Shown here one piece after another: positions 42,749 to 52,406 of a DNA stretch of 64,000 nt (positions are counted from its first letter, which is position 1; every line of letters starts with the position of its first letter). The notes beneath the pieces were generated by a model that was not told the DNA's origin, did not search any database, and worked only from the letters and a program-made list of their open reading frames with translations. The position numbers and the translations under genes are program-made. Origin of the DNA: Bacteroidota bacterium (GTDB lineage Bacteria; Bacteroidota; Bacteroidia; NS11-12g; UBA955); NCBI GenBank assembly GCA_027488835.1, contig JAIYAW010000002.1, positions 152,666-216,665 on the forward strand. The letters run 5' to 3'.

Positions 42749-42803
42749 GAAAAAAATGTTTCTTTGTAGCGCAAAAAAACACTCATTATTATTCATTATT
42801 ATC

Positions 42804-43040
42804 ATGTCAGACATTGCAGAAAAAGTAAAAGCCATTATCGTAGATAAGCTTGGCGTAGATGAAGCAGACGTAGTTACGGATGCTAGTTTCACCAATGATT
42901 TGGGTGCAGACTCATTAGACACAGTTGAATTGATCATGGAATTCGAAAAAGAATTCGACATCAGTATTCCCGATGATCAAGCAGAAAAAATCCAAACAGT
43001 TGGGGAAGCTGTTCGTTACATCGAAGAAAACAAAAACTAA
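42804..43040 (+). CDS. acpP: Acyl carrier protein
   Basis: The 78-residue protein starts at ATG 42804 and matches AcpP. The phosphopantetheine attachment site is [11 protein letters not shown] with Ser37, and the sequence is highly acidic, ending [10 protein letters not shown]. It carries growing acyl chains in type II fatty acid synthesis. fabF follows after 3 bp, then rnc after 11 bp, the conserved acpP-fabF-rnc order. The longer frame from 42756 adds an unrelated N-terminus and is rejected. Confidence 0.97.
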   Translation: MSDIAEKVKAIIVDKLGVDEADVVTDASFTNDLGADSLDTVELIMEFEKEFDISIPDDQAEKIQTVGEAVRYIEENKN

Positions 43041-43043
43041 TTT

Positions 43044-44297
43044 ATGCAACTCCGAAGAGTTGTTGTAACTGGAATGGGTGCAATTACGCCCATAGGAAAT
43101 ACTCTTGACGAGTATTGGAAATCACTGGTAGCGGGTACCAGTGGCGCTGGCTTAATAACCCATTTTGATACGACTAAGTACAAAGTGAAGTTTGCTTGTG
43201 AGGTCAAAAATTTTGACGTCCTCAACTTCATTGATAGAAAAGAAGCGCGAAAAATGGACCCATTTGCCCAGTTTGCTATGGTGGCCGCTGATGAAGCTAT
43301 ATTACATAGTGGAATCTTACAACAATCTCACAACCTCGATCGCATCGGGGTTATTTGGGGCGCTGGAATAGGTGGCTTGTCTACCTTTTTCACTGAAATT
43401 GTAGATTATGCTAAGGGCGATGGCACTCCACGCTTCTCGCCCTTCTTCATTCCCAAAATGATTATTGATATTGCCGCTGGGTATGTTTCAATGAAACACA
43501 ACTTAAGAGGTCCTAATTATGGTACCGTTTCTGCTTGTGCTTCTTCTACCCACGCACTCATTGATGCATTTAACTTAATTCGTCTTGGGAAAGCTGATGC
43601 CATCGTTACAGGAGGGTCAGAAGCTTGTGTGAATGAACCCTCAGTTGGGGGTTTTAGTAACATGAAAGCCTTGTCTGAACGGAATGATGACATTATGACT
43701 GCCTCTAGGCCTTTTGATAAGGACCGTGACGGATTTGTTATGGGTGAAGGTGCTGCTTCTCTTGTTCTTGAAGACCTTGAACATGCAAAAGCACGCGGTG
43801 CAACTATCTATGCAGAAGTTGTTGGCGGTGGAATGACGGCAGATGCCTATCATTTAACTGCTCCGCATCCTGAAGGTTTGGGAGCAAAAAATGTAATGAT
43901 TGCCGCTCTTGACGACGCCGGAATGAAAGTAAGTGATATTGATTACATCAATGTACACGGTACAAGTACACCCTTGGGTGATATTGCTGAAACAAAAGCC
44001 ATTAAATCGGTTTTTGGTGAGCATGTGTATGACCTCAACATCTCAAGTACAAAGAGTCAAACAGGACATTTATTAGGTGGAGCTGGTGCTATCGAAGGAT
44101 TAGCGAGTGTATTGTCCGTATATCACGATATTGTGCCTCCCACAATAAATCACTTTACGGATGATCCGGAAATTGATCCCAAGTTAAATTTAACATTTAA
44201 TGTAGCACAACATCGTACTGTGAATGCTGCCCTAAGTAATACATTTGGTTTTGGTGGTCATAATGCATCTGTGATCTTCAAAAAATTCGTAGACTAA
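43044..44297 (+). CDS. fabF: Beta-ketoacyl-ACP synthase II
   Basis: The 417-residue condensing enzyme has the thiolase fold with catalytic Cys165 in VSACASSTHALID, His in NVHGTSTPLGD and His in TGHLLGGAGA. It elongates acyl-ACP with malonyl-ACP in fatty acid synthesis. The length matches FabF (about 413). It lies 3 bp after acpP and 11 bp before rnc. Confidence 0.97.
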   Translation: MQLRRVVVTGMGAITPIGNTLDEYWKSLVAGTSGAGLITHFDTTKYKVKFACEVKNFDVLNFIDRKEARKMDPFAQFAMVAADEAILHSGILQQSHNLDRIGVIWGAGIGGLSTFFTEIVDYAKGDGTPRFSPFFIPKMIIDIAAGYVSMKHNLRGPNYGTVSACASSTHALIDAFNLIRLGKADAIVTGGSEACVNEPSVGGFSNMKALSERNDDIMTASRPFDKDRDGFVMGEGAASLVLEDLEHAKARGATIYAEVVGGGMTADAYHLTAPHPEGLGAKNVMIAALDDAGMKVSDIDYINVHGTSTPLGDIAETKAIKSVFGEHVYDLNISSTKSQTGHLLGGAGAIEGLASVLSVYHDIVPPTINHFTDDPEIDPKLNLTFNVAQHRTVNAALSNTFGFGGHNASVIFKKFVD

Positions 44298-44308
44298 TTG
44301 TTTGTGGA

Positions 44309-45052
44309 TTGAAGCTTCTTTTTCAAAGATCCCCTCAACAAATTAAAAATCTGAGACGTAAAATTTATCTCATAACTGGGGTAAAACCTTTCCGTTTGTC
44401 AATTTATCGCGAAGCATTAACGCATAGCTCTGCTGCAGATGCAACACTCTCAGGCAATTTATTTGCGCCGAGAACATTAGACAATGAACGTTTAGAGTTT
44501 CTAGGCGATGCAATTCTCGATTCAGTAATTGCTGAATTACTATTTAATAGGTTTCCATATAAAGACGAAGGATTTCTCACCGAAATGAGAACCAGAATAG
44601 TGAACCGTGAACAAATGGGTATGCTTGCTCATCGTCTAGGATTGGTTGATGTAATGGAAATGAAGCAAGAGCTTCAAAAAAACCATACAGCACTTAAAAC
44701 AATTGGCGGGAATGCTCTCGAAGCTTTAATCGGTGCAATTTATTTAGATAAAGGTTACAAGAAAGTATCGAAGTTTATTCACGATCGATTGGTAGGTCAA
44801 TACTTAGATATTGACAAACTAATGCTTACTACAGTGAGTTACAAAGCGGTATTTCTGAAATGGATACAAAAAAATCAGAAGAAATTGGAATGGAAGTTTG
44901 AAACCGAAGGCACCGGTAAAAATGACAACCACGTAGTTTCCATGATGGTTGATGATGAACTTTGGTTCTCTGAAATTAATAAAAGCCGAAAAAAAGGAGA
45001 GGAGCTCTGCTGTGAAAAAGCTTGTCGCCGCCTAGAATTGGTTGATATCTAA
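44309..45052 (+). CDS. rnc: Ribonuclease III
   Basis: The 247-residue protein has the RNase III signature LDNERLEFLGDAIL (residues 58-70, with metal ligands Glu and Asp), the second acidic site NALEALIGAIYLDKG and a C-terminal double-stranded-RNA-binding domain (about 170-247). It cleaves double-stranded RNA in rRNA and mRNA processing. Initiation appears to use TTG at 44309: no in-frame ATG exists before the catalytic core and an upstream GTG frame hits a stop. It ends the acpP operon and converges with the helicase gene (13-bp gap). Confidence 0.95.
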   Translation: MKLLFQRSPQQIKNLRRKIYLITGVKPFRLSIYREALTHSSAADATLSGNLFAPRTLDNERLEFLGDAILDSVIAELLFNRFPYKDEGFLTEMRTRIVNREQMGMLAHRLGLVDVMEMKQELQKNHTALKTIGGNALEALIGAIYLDKGYKKVSKFIHDRLVGQYLDIDKLMLTTVSYKAVFLKWIQKNQKKLEWKFETEGTGKNDNHVVSMMVDDELWFSEINKSRKKGEELCCEKACRRLELVDI

Positions 45053-45065
45053 CTAAGCTTAATGC

Positions 45066-48000
45066 TTATTCCTCAGAAGATTCGTTGGTATCATCGTTTG
45101 GAACATAAATAATTTGTCCAGATTCTTTTGCAAACTGGCACCATTCACATTTGTTACATCCCTCCATGAAATTCAAACTTTGAAGTTTTTCATTTGCTTT
45201 AATCACCCACGATTTAATTAAATTAAAATCGTCATTTGAATAAATAATTGGAAAATCTTGGAATTCGCCATCGTCATTTGAAATCATGGATTCAATGACA
45301 CCATTTCTAGATTTCCAGTTTTTTTCCTTGAATGATTCATTAATCATCATGGTATATAAACCCAATTGAAACCAATAAGAAGGAGGAAAATTCCCTTTGT
45401 CGATGTTTTGTTTTGAAGGGATTTTAGATTTTGTTTCCGTATTTTTTAACTTGCTTGTTTTATAATCGTAAACAGTGATATCATTTCCGTCAAAAACCAT
45501 TTTATCTAAATTTCCTGTAATTGAAATACCATCAATTTTTGTGGTTATTGGAAATTCAGTTTCTATTTTTTCATATTTTTCATATTGCTTTATTTTCTGA
45601 GCATGGTATTTTGGCAAAATTGAACGGCCTTGGTCTAGTCTTAACTCAAATTGTTTTTGAGTAAATCCGGCGCGAACTTTCATCATTTCATATTCGAAAT
45701 GTTTGACCAATTCAGATTGTGACATCCATTTTTTTGCATTCACACCTTTTACAACAAATTCGCGCATGGCAGCATGAATAGCAGTTCCAAAGGCGCCGTA
45801 TTGATTCGGTGCTGATGGTACGCGTAATATTCGGCTGAAATAAAATTGCACTCCGCACGTCATTAGAGTTTCGATTGATGTAGGTGAAAATATTAAATTT
45901 TCAACTTTTGATTTAAGCCAATCTTTCTTGTCAATTTCCAAAATGGGTTTGGATGTTCTTTCCAAACATTTTTGTTGTGCCCACAATAGTTTTTCCATTG
46001 GGATTTGCAACGGTTCTTTTGGAATTTGATTTTCTTTGGCTATGTCTAAAACAAATGTTGATGCCAAACTATCAGATACTTTTGAAGCAATTTTAAATTT
46101 ACAATAACTAATTGTAAGTTGTTTTTTAGCCCTAGTCATGGCCACATAGAACAAACGCCTTCTTTCTTCAAATGAATCTGAAACAGAGCTTTCGCTTTCA
46201 ATTACTTTGTTGTTTCCAAGTATCAATTGGCGAATGTTAAACGGGATTTTCATTCCTTCATCTTTTTCCCAAACTGAATCATTGCCCCTCAAAATATAAA
46301 CATGTTCAAATTCTAAACCTTTAGAACCATGGGCTGTTAAAAGTTGAACGCCGGAACTGTTGCCAATTCGTTTTTCAAGATATAAAGGAATATCAGATTT
46401 TTCCATTTTTTGAAACATGGAAATCATTTCTTTTAATGAAATAAAGGGGATACGGTTATTTTGTTGCACTGCAAACTCCATGAAACTATGAAGAATTTCC
46501 ATTGACCAACCTGTGTCGTCTTTCTTCAATGCATATGCTAAAAATCCGCCTTCACTGTAAATTCTCTGAATTAATGTAGGCACATTCTCAACAGTTGCAA
46601 TTTTGATCCATTTTTCGACATTTTCCCACAGTCCTTTGATTGATTCAATTGATTCTTTGCCGTAAATTTCTTCAGCGTCTGGTGATTTTAAAATTTTGGC
46701 AAAATGTTCTCTCCATGAATAACTTTCGTTATGGTATTCCTTTTTACGTTTAATTTGATAAATTTCAACTGAAATCTGATTCAATGTAAAAGTTGAAATC
46801 GCGTATCTGTCGCTTAATAACAATTGGTAAATGAGATACTCTCCGGAGTTTGGAAGACTTGCCTCACTAGATAAATATGTCATCCATTGAATCAGTTGTT
46901 TTACAATTGGTTCCTGTAATATATTGATGGCCCGATTTAAAACGAAAGAAATATTTTTCTCTTGAAAGAGTTCAATTATTGTTTGCGCATGCTTATGTTG
47001 ACTGTATAATACAGCAATTTCTTTTGGAACAATTCCATCATTAATCTGGGCTTCAATTAACTCAACAATACCTACAGCTTCATGAAATTCATTTTGATAT
47101 TGGATAATTTTAGTCTCTAAATTTGGGAAATCTTTATTTGATCCGCTGCTAATTAAATCCTTACTTAACCCTTCAATGGTATTGACCAATCTGCTGTTAT
47201 TTTTTGAGATCAATTGTACACTGTCGTCTAAGATAGATTGGCTACTTCTGTAATTCTTTGTTAGCACAATGGTTTTTAATTTTTCAGCATACTTTTCTTT
47301 AAATCCGAGCATGTTACTCACCTTAGCTCCCTGAAACGCATAGATGCTCTGATCGTCATCTCCAACTACAAAACAGTTTGGATTGTCTTCCCAATATTCG
47401 ATTAGAGAATATAAGATTTCATTTTGAATACCACTGGTATCTTGGTATTCATCTACCAAAATATATTGGTATTTCTCTTGAACAATGGATAAAAGTTCTT
47501 GGTCCGTTTTTAACTTTTCATTCACCCAATTGAGCATGTCAGAAAACTCATATACCCCAAGTTCTTTTTTTAGCGAATTATACCTGTCGAGCAATGCCGC
47601 CGCCTCCAAAAGTTTTTTCCAATTGTCTTGTAATGGCTTTCTTAGGTTTGTTTTGATGTCTCCAGCATTGAATTCTTTGTATTTTTTCTGATATACCATT
47701 TTGGGGAATTGCAATTTGAACATTTCATCGTCATTTAGTATATCTATCCAGAGTTTGAAATTACCTAAATTATATCCCTCAGATTCCATTAAATTCCATG
47801 TTTTGCGGAGGTTTCCAATGAGCGTGGTATCGCTATCTGAATAGCTTTTTAGTGGAGAGTCTTCATGTATTTCTTCAATAATTTGTTGAAGGATATCTAT
47901 TCTTTCCAAATCATCCATCACGCGCATTTCACGCTTGCCAAATTTATCAGGAAAGTCTTTTATTATTTTGTTGCAAAGTCCGTGGAACGTAAATATGTTC

Positions 48001-48254
48001 ACTTTGTACGCATCACTTCCCATAAATGTTGCCAAACGTTGCTGCATTGCGGTAGCCCCTGCATCGGTGTAGGTTAAACACAATATGTTTTCAGGAATTG
48101 ATTCTTTTTGAAGGATGTTTAATATTCTTGTGGCTAGAATTTGGGTTTTACCAGTTCCTGGGCCCGCAATAACCATAACAGGTCCTTCTAAATGTTCAAC
48201 TGCCTGCTTTTGCTCAGGATTTAATGATTGAAAAAGAGAATCAAATGAATTCAT
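45066..48254 (-). CDS. UvrD/Rep-family helicase fused to AddB-like Fe-S PD-(D/E)XK nuclease
   Basis: The 1062-residue protein starts at ATG 48254. The helicase half has Walker A GPGTGKT (about 31-37), Walker B VDEYQDTSGIQ, motif III VVGDDDQSIYAFQGA, motif V LLTAHGSKGLEFEHVYI and motif VI FYVAMTRAKKQL. The C-terminal about 280 residues form a RecB/AddB-type nuclease with NLDKMVFDGNDITVYDYKTSK (catalytic Asp and DYKT Lys). Fe-S cysteines are one upstream (LMTCGVQFYFS) and three near the C-terminus (GCNKCEWC). A single protein combining both activities suggests DNA-end processing for recombination repair; no addA or addB partner is nearby. Confidence 0.9.
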   Translation of the reverse strand: MNSFDSLFQSLNPEQKQAVEHLEGPVMVIAGPGTGKTQILATRILNILQKESIPENILCLTYTDAGATAMQQRLATFMGSDAYKVNIFTFHGLCNKIIKDFPDKFGKREMRVMDDLERIDILQQIIEEIHEDSPLKSYSDSDTTLIGNLRKTWNLMESEGYNLGNFKLWIDILNDDEMFKLQFPKMVYQKKYKEFNAGDIKTNLRKPLQDNWKKLLEAAALLDRYNSLKKELGVYEFSDMLNWVNEKLKTDQELLSIVQEKYQYILVDEYQDTSGIQNEILYSLIEYWEDNPNCFVVGDDDQSIYAFQGAKVSNMLGFKEKYAEKLKTIVLTKNYRSSQSILDDSVQLISKNNSRLVNTIEGLSKDLISSGSNKDFPNLETKIIQYQNEFHEAVGIVELIEAQINDGIVPKEIAVLYSQHKHAQTIIELFQEKNISFVLNRAINILQEPIVKQLIQWMTYLSSEASLPNSGEYLIYQLLLSDRYAISTFTLNQISVEIYQIKRKKEYHNESYSWREHFAKILKSPDAEEIYGKESIESIKGLWENVEKWIKIATVENVPTLIQRIYSEGGFLAYALKKDDTGWSMEILHSFMEFAVQQNNRIPFISLKEMISMFQKMEKSDIPLYLEKRIGNSSGVQLLTAHGSKGLEFEHVYILRGNDSVWEKDEGMKIPFNIRQLILGNNKVIESESSVSDSFEERRRLFYVAMTRAKKQLTISYCKFKIASKVSDSLASTFVLDIAKENQIPKEPLQIPMEKLLWAQQKCLERTSKPILEIDKKDWLKSKVENLIFSPTSIETLMTCGVQFYFSRILRVPSAPNQYGAFGTAIHAAMREFVVKGVNAKKWMSQSELVKHFEYEMMKVRAGFTQKQFELRLDQGRSILPKYHAQKIKQYEKYEKIETEFPITTKIDGISITGNLDKMVFDGNDITVYDYKTSKLKNTETKSKIPSKQNIDKGNFPPSYWFQLGLYTMMINESFKEKNWKSRNGVIESMISNDDGEFQDFPIIYSNDDFNLIKSWVIKANEKLQSLNFMEGCNKCEWCQFAKESGQIIYVPNDDTNESSEE

Positions 48255-48356
48255 AGTTTGATAAATATAATAAATTTCTTGCAAATTTCAAAATAAATCA
48301 ACTTTTTAGTTATAATGTTTGATAAAACCAAAAACCTCTTCCATCTTTGCTATACA

Positions 48357-48887
48357 ATGCAAAACACGAAGTCTCAATACAGTGAGGTGATTAACCTATG
48401 CCGTAAAATTTTCTTAAAGAAAAATGAAGATTATGGTACTTCTTGGAGATTGTTCCGTCCAAGTAGTTTAACAGACCAAATTTATATTAAGGCCCAACGC
48501 ATTAAAAATATTGAACAATCTGGGAATAACGCCGTAGGTGATGATATCATCAGTGAATTTATGGGTATTGTTAATTATTCAATCATTGCACTTATTCAAC
48601 TTGAAATGATTTCCAATAAATCTGAATCTGATGATATTGAAACCATTACAAGTGCTTACGACAATTGGGCAACCAAAACCCGCGATTTAATGCTGCTCAA
48701 AAATTCAGATTATAGCGAGGTTTGGCGAGAAATGAGAATTTCTAGTTTTACAGATCTGATATTGGTGAAAATTGTAAGAATCAAACAAATTGAAGATAAC
48801 CTCGGCAAAGTTTCAGTGAGTGAAGGTGCCGACGCCAATTATCAAGACATTATTAACTATGCCATTTTTGCATTAATTCGACTCTAA
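48357..48887 (+). CDS. DUF1599 domain protein (tandem duplicated domain)
   Basis: The 176-residue protein starts at ATG 48357, preceded by a near-consensus CATCTTTG box 7 nt upstream; a longer frame from 48315 is unlikely. Two similar halves are visible. LCRKIFLKKNEDYGTSWRLFRPSS pairs with TRDLMLLKNSDYSEVWREMRISS, and TDQIYIKAQRIKNIEQ pairs with TDLILVKIVRIKQIED. DUF1599 is widespread in Bacteroidota and resembles nucleotide-binding (MazG-like) all-alpha folds, but function is unproven. It is followed after 11 bp by the DoxX-like gene. Confidence 0.85.
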   Translation: MQNTKSQYSEVINLCRKIFLKKNEDYGTSWRLFRPSSLTDQIYIKAQRIKNIEQSGNNAVGDDIISEFMGIVNYSIIALIQLEMISNKSESDDIETITSAYDNWATKTRDLMLLKNSDYSEVWREMRISSFTDLILVKIVRIKQIEDNLGKVSVSEGADANYQDIINYAIFALIRL

Positions 48888-48898
48888 TTTTTAAAACC

Positions 48899-50407
48899 AT
48901 GAAAAAATACTTGAATTTGTTTGTGCGCTATTTTACTGGGGCGTTGTTTATTTTCTCCGGTATTGTAAAGCTCAATGATCCAAGTGGATTTGCAATCAAA
49001 CTCAATGAGTATTTTGATGTTTTTGCACAAGATGTTGCTGTTAAGCAAGATTCAGTTCAGCTCATTTGTGAGGTAAATAATAAAAAATTAATTACCAAAA
49101 CCTACGCAATTTATGCTTTTGACAAAGTTAAAAATGTAGATTGGCATATCAATCCAACCAAGGTTGACAATCCGCCGCCATATACCCGTTTCGAGGTCTT
49201 TGGCACTTGGGGTGGAACTCATTTTATTTCTGATGGCTATGTTGATCCGCCAGTATTAACCGCAAAATTTACCCTGTTAAAAAACAATCAAATTATTTTT
49301 GAGAAAATCGAAAAAATAGATACCAGTCAATATGGTATGCGCGATTATGCCTATCAAATTGATATAGCGAAATTAGTAAAGCCAGAATCTTGGTTACATG
49401 GGTTCTTTAAATCATGCAAAAATTACTCCTTGTATTTTAGTATATTCTTTTGTGCCTTAGAAGTGATCCTTGGTTTTGCAATGATTATTGCCTGGCAAAT
49501 GAATATCGCCTTGTTTATTACCGCTTTGTTGGTCGTGTTTTTTACTTTCCTAACTTGGTATTCTGCTTATTTTAATAAAGTAACAGATTGTGGCTGTTTC
49601 GGCGACTTTTTAAAATTGAAACCTTGGGTGTCCTTCAAAAAAGATTTGGTTCTCATGATTTTGGTGGGAATGATGTATTTGGGAAAGAAGAATTATTCAT
49701 CTTGGTTTGAAAAACAACGAGGAAATATTATCATGGTTGTTTTTTCTGGAGGGACATTGCTCTTCGGAATATTGTGTTACTTATACCTACCACTATGGGA
49801 TTTTCTTCCCTATAAAAAAGGAAATAACATACAGGAAATAATGAAGTTTGTGCCAAAAGGGGAAAGAGCCTCCGACAGTATTTCGCTAAAATTTGTAATG
49901 TATAAAGGAAATGATTCCGTAAAAGTTACAAGCAAAGAATATGCAGGGTACATCGAAAAGGGATATATTTTCAGTAGACAAGATAGACAAGTGATTGTTG
50001 AGGGATATAAATCGCCCATACATGATTTTTCAATAATGAATCAGCTACAAGGAATTGATTACACAGATTCGATGTTAAATGCCAAAGTCCCTCAAATTTT
50101 ATATCTTGTTCCTGTATTGGATGTCGCCAATACCAATCAAATTGAAAAGGTTGTAGCCATATACAAATGGGCTATGTCTAAAAATTATAAGTTTTATGCA
50201 TTAACATCGGCTTCAATGGAGCCTGCAAAGCAATTTTGTTTGAAATACAAATTGCCATTTTTATTTTTAACTTCTGATCAAAAAATGTTGATGACAATGG
50301 CAAGGTACAATCCAACACTTTATTTATTTGACGGCGCAATTGTAAAAGACAAATGGAGCGGCAATCATGTTCCATCAGTTGAAAATTTGCAACTATATAT
50401 AAAATGA
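48899..50407 (+). CDS. BT_3928-type DoxX/MauE-like membrane protein with thioredoxin-like C-terminus
   Basis: The 502-residue protein starts with a DoxX-like helix (YLNLFVRYFTGALFIFSGIVKLNDPSGF). A periplasmic insert (about 60-165) is followed by four helices around CALEVILGFAMIIAWQM and TDCGCFGDFLKLKPWVSFKKDLVL, the MauE/DoxX signature with a Cys-Gly-Cys pair. The C-terminal 200 residues are periplasmic with a thioredoxin-like outline lacking CxxC. MauE-type proteins deliver reducing equivalents to extracytoplasmic disulfides, so a redox role is likely. It overlaps the ABC permease gene by 4 bp. Confidence 0.85.
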   Translation: MKKYLNLFVRYFTGALFIFSGIVKLNDPSGFAIKLNEYFDVFAQDVAVKQDSVQLICEVNNKKLITKTYAIYAFDKVKNVDWHINPTKVDNPPPYTRFEVFGTWGGTHFISDGYVDPPVLTAKFTLLKNNQIIFEKIEKIDTSQYGMRDYAYQIDIAKLVKPESWLHGFFKSCKNYSLYFSIFFCALEVILGFAMIIAWQMNIALFITALLVVFFTFLTWYSAYFNKVTDCGCFGDFLKLKPWVSFKKDLVLMILVGMMYLGKKNYSSWFEKQRGNIIMVVFSGGTLLFGILCYLYLPLWDFLPYKKGNNIQEIMKFVPKGERASDSISLKFVMYKGNDSVKVTSKEYAGYIEKGYIFSRQDRQVIVEGYKSPIHDFSIMNQLQGIDYTDSMLNAKVPQILYLVPVLDVANTNQIEKVVAIYKWAMSKNYKFYALTSASMEPAKQFCLKYKLPFLFLTSDQKMLMTMARYNPTLYLFDGAIVKDKWSGNHVPSVENLQLYIK

Positions 50408-51453
50408 TCAAACCATTTTTTAAAAAGTTTCGCTTTTTAATGGCGGTTTTGGTTGGATTGGTTTTGTTTATTTTTGTATTGTTTCAGGCATTGCCAAGCG
50501 CGGATCAAATATTGAGCGCCCAAAGGTCCGATTCTGCTACCACGGCTGCAATTGTAAAAGATTTGGGTTTAGATCAGCCTATGTGGAAACAAGGTTTATA
50601 CTATATGAACGACTTATCGCCAGTTTCAGTATATGCGAACTCAACGAATACAGAGAATTTAACAGGATATTCTTTTTCAGTAGGATCTTTTTGCATTTGG
50701 TTGAAATTCCCATACCTGAGAACATCCTTTCAAACAAAACAAAAAGTATCGTCCATGCTCATTGAAGCCTTTTGGGGAACTATGGTTTTGGCATTTGCTG
50801 CTATTATTGTATCAATTATTATTGGTATTCCATTGGGAGTATTGGCAGCAAAAAAACAGGGTACATGGATAGATAATGCGATTGTATGGCTTTCAACCAT
50901 TGGTATTTCAGTTCCATCGTTTTTTTCGGCAATGATTTTTTCTTGGTTGTTCGGATTTGTATTGGCAAAATATACGCATTTGCCGATGACAGGGAGTTTG
51001 TGGGAAATTGATTCCTATGGTGAAACAAAATCTTTGGTGTTTTCTAACCTAATTCTTCCCGCAATTGCCCTTGGAATTCGCCCATTGGCAGTTTTTATTC
51101 AACTTACAAGAAATACTATGGTTGAAATTTTGGGTTTAGATTTCATCAGAACAGCCCGCGCAAAAGGATTAAGTGAAAGTGTAGTTATTTGGGGACATGC
51201 ATTTCCTAATGCATTGAATCCATTGATTACCTCAATTGGTGGTTGGTTTAGTAGTTTGCTTGCTGGATCGTTCTTTACAGAGTATATATTTCAATGGAAA
51301 GGACTAGGTAAAGTGACCATTGAAGCACTGCAGCAAAGTGATTTGCCTGTGGTTATGGGAGCAGTTTTATTCACAGCATGTGTGTTTTTCGTTATTCATA
51401 GTTTTACAGAGCTGTTGTATGTTTGGATCGATCCTCGGATGAAAAATGAATAA
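50404..51453 (+). CDS. DppB-like ABC transporter permease
   Basis: The 349-residue protein has the binding-protein-dependent transport permease fold. It has an N-terminal helix, a periplasmic stretch (about 35-110) with LGLDQPMWKQGLYYMNDLS, then helices from EAFWGTMVLAFAAIIVSIII and the EAA-type coupling loop RTARAKGLSESVVIWGHAFPNALNPLI. DppB/OppB homologues pair with DppC, two ATPases and a binding protein, none of which are adjacent. It overlaps the upstream DoxX-like gene by 4 bp and the downstream aroK by 8 bp, so it is embedded in that operon. Confidence 0.88.
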   Translation: MIKPFFKKFRFLMAVLVGLVLFIFVLFQALPSADQILSAQRSDSATTAAIVKDLGLDQPMWKQGLYYMNDLSPVSVYANSTNTENLTGYSFSVGSFCIWLKFPYLRTSFQTKQKVSSMLIEAFWGTMVLAFAAIIVSIIIGIPLGVLAAKKQGTWIDNAIVWLSTIGISVPSFFSAMIFSWLFGFVLAKYTHLPMTGSLWEIDSYGETKSLVFSNLILPAIALGIRPLAVFIQLTRNTMVEILGLDFIRTARAKGLSESVVIWGHAFPNALNPLITSIGGWFSSLLAGSFFTEYIFQWKGLGKVTIEALQQSDLPVVMGAVLFTACVFFVIHSFTELLYVWIDPRMKNE

Positions 51454-51958
51454 AGTTTATTTAATAGGGCTTCCTGCTTCAGGCAAAACAACAACTGCTA
51501 AATGGTTAGCGGAAAAAATGGGTTGGAATAATTTGGATTTAGATGATGTCTTAGAAAATGAAACCGGTATGACAGTAGCGCAGTATTTTTCTGAAAATGG
51601 AGAGGATAAGTTTCGAGAATTAGAATCTACGATTTTAAAAAATACAAAGAATTTAAATCAGTTTGTTATTAGCTGTGGAGGAGGAACTGCCGCTCATTTT
51701 AATAACATGGATTGGATGTGTTCAAACGGCATGACAATCTATTTGAACACAGATTTAAGCGTAATTATTTCAAGAATTCAGAAAAATGCGGATGTAAGGC
51801 CCATGTTTTCAGGACTTTCTGTAGAACAAATTCGACTTAGGTTACTTGATGTCTTGGAAGAACGATCAATTTTTTATAGCAAATCAAAAATAATTTGGAA
51901 TAAGTCAACACCTTCTGAGATGTTGCATTTTGCAGTAAATCAATTGGTTGCTTTTTGA
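51446..51958 (+). CDS. aroK: Shikimate kinase
   Basis: The 170-residue P-loop kinase has Walker A GLPASGKTTTAKWL (about 8-21), the shikimate-binding DLDDVLENETG with Asp (about 31), Arg in FRELESTIL, and the CGGGTAA glycine-rich loop. It phosphorylates shikimate in aromatic amino-acid synthesis. It overlaps the permease gene by 8 bp. HU follows after 128 bp with its own promoter. Confidence 0.95.
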   Translation: MNKVYLIGLPASGKTTTAKWLAEKMGWNNLDLDDVLENETGMTVAQYFSENGEDKFRELESTILKNTKNLNQFVISCGGGTAAHFNNMDWMCSNGMTIYLNTDLSVIISRIQKNADVRPMFSGLSVEQIRLRLLDVLEERSIFYSKSKIIWNKSTPSEMLHFAVNQLVAF

Positions 51959-52025
51959 TTTTAGCCAATAAATTGAAATGTTGATTATTCGTGAATAATT
52001 AAAGCATCTTTTTTTCACTAAATAG

Positions 52026-52056
52026 TTTGCAAAAGTCAATTGCTTTCTTACTTTTG
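52026..52056 (+). promoter_or_regulatory. Consensus promoter of the HU gene
   Basis: TTTG (52026-52029) and TACTTTTG (52049-52056) are separated by 19 bp, an exact -33/-7 pair for the Bacteroidota housekeeping sigma factor. The leader to ATG 52087 is about 25 nt. Confidence 0.75.
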
Positions 52057-52086
52057 GATGATTAACCTATTATAAAACAATACACA

Positions 52087-52359
52087 ATGAACAAATCAGA
52101 TTTAATCGGTAAGATGGCATCAGATGCTGGTATTACCAAGACTCAAGCTCAAGCAGCTTTGAACAGTTTCATCAGTGCAACAACTGGTGCTTTGAAAGAA
52201 GATGACAAAGTTATTCTTGTTGGATTCGGTACTTTCTCTACTTCAACTCGTAGCGCTCGTAAAGGCCGTAACCCACAAACTGGTAAAGAAATTGATATTG
52301 CTGCTAAAAAAGTAGTAAAATTCAAAGCTGGTGCTGAATTAAGCGAAAACGTAAAGTAA
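52087..52359 (+). CDS. HU-family DNA-binding protein
   Basis: The 90-residue protein has the HU/IHF fold: N-terminal helices MNKSDLIGKMASDAGITKTQAQAALN and the signature FGTFSTSTRSARKGRNPQTGKEI that forms the DNA-wrapping arm. It compacts DNA and assists recombination, replication and transcription. It is monocistronic, with its own consensus promoter and a strong terminator 25 bp downstream whose loop is used by the next promoter. Confidence 0.97.
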   Translation: MNKSDLIGKMASDAGITKTQAQAALNSFISATTGALKEDDKVILVGFGTFSTSTRSARKGRNPQTGKEIDIAAKKVVKFKAGAELSENVK

Positions 52360-52383
52360 TATTTTACTTTACTGAACACATTT

Positions 52384-52406
52384 AAAACCCCGCTTTGCGG
52401 GGTTTT
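52384..52406 (+). terminator. HU gene terminator, loop contains the -33 of the next promoter
   Basis: Arms AAAACCCCGC (52384-52393) and GCGGGGTTTT (52397-52406) form a 10-bp stem with loop TTT, ending in a T-tract. TTTG of the next promoter (52394-52397) is the loop plus the first base of the descending arm. Confidence 0.92.

Noticed and set aside
45054..45068. Hairpin between convergent rnc and the helicase gene
   Set aside because: Only a 5-bp AT-rich stem (TAAGC/GCTTA) with no T-tract; too weak to call a terminator.
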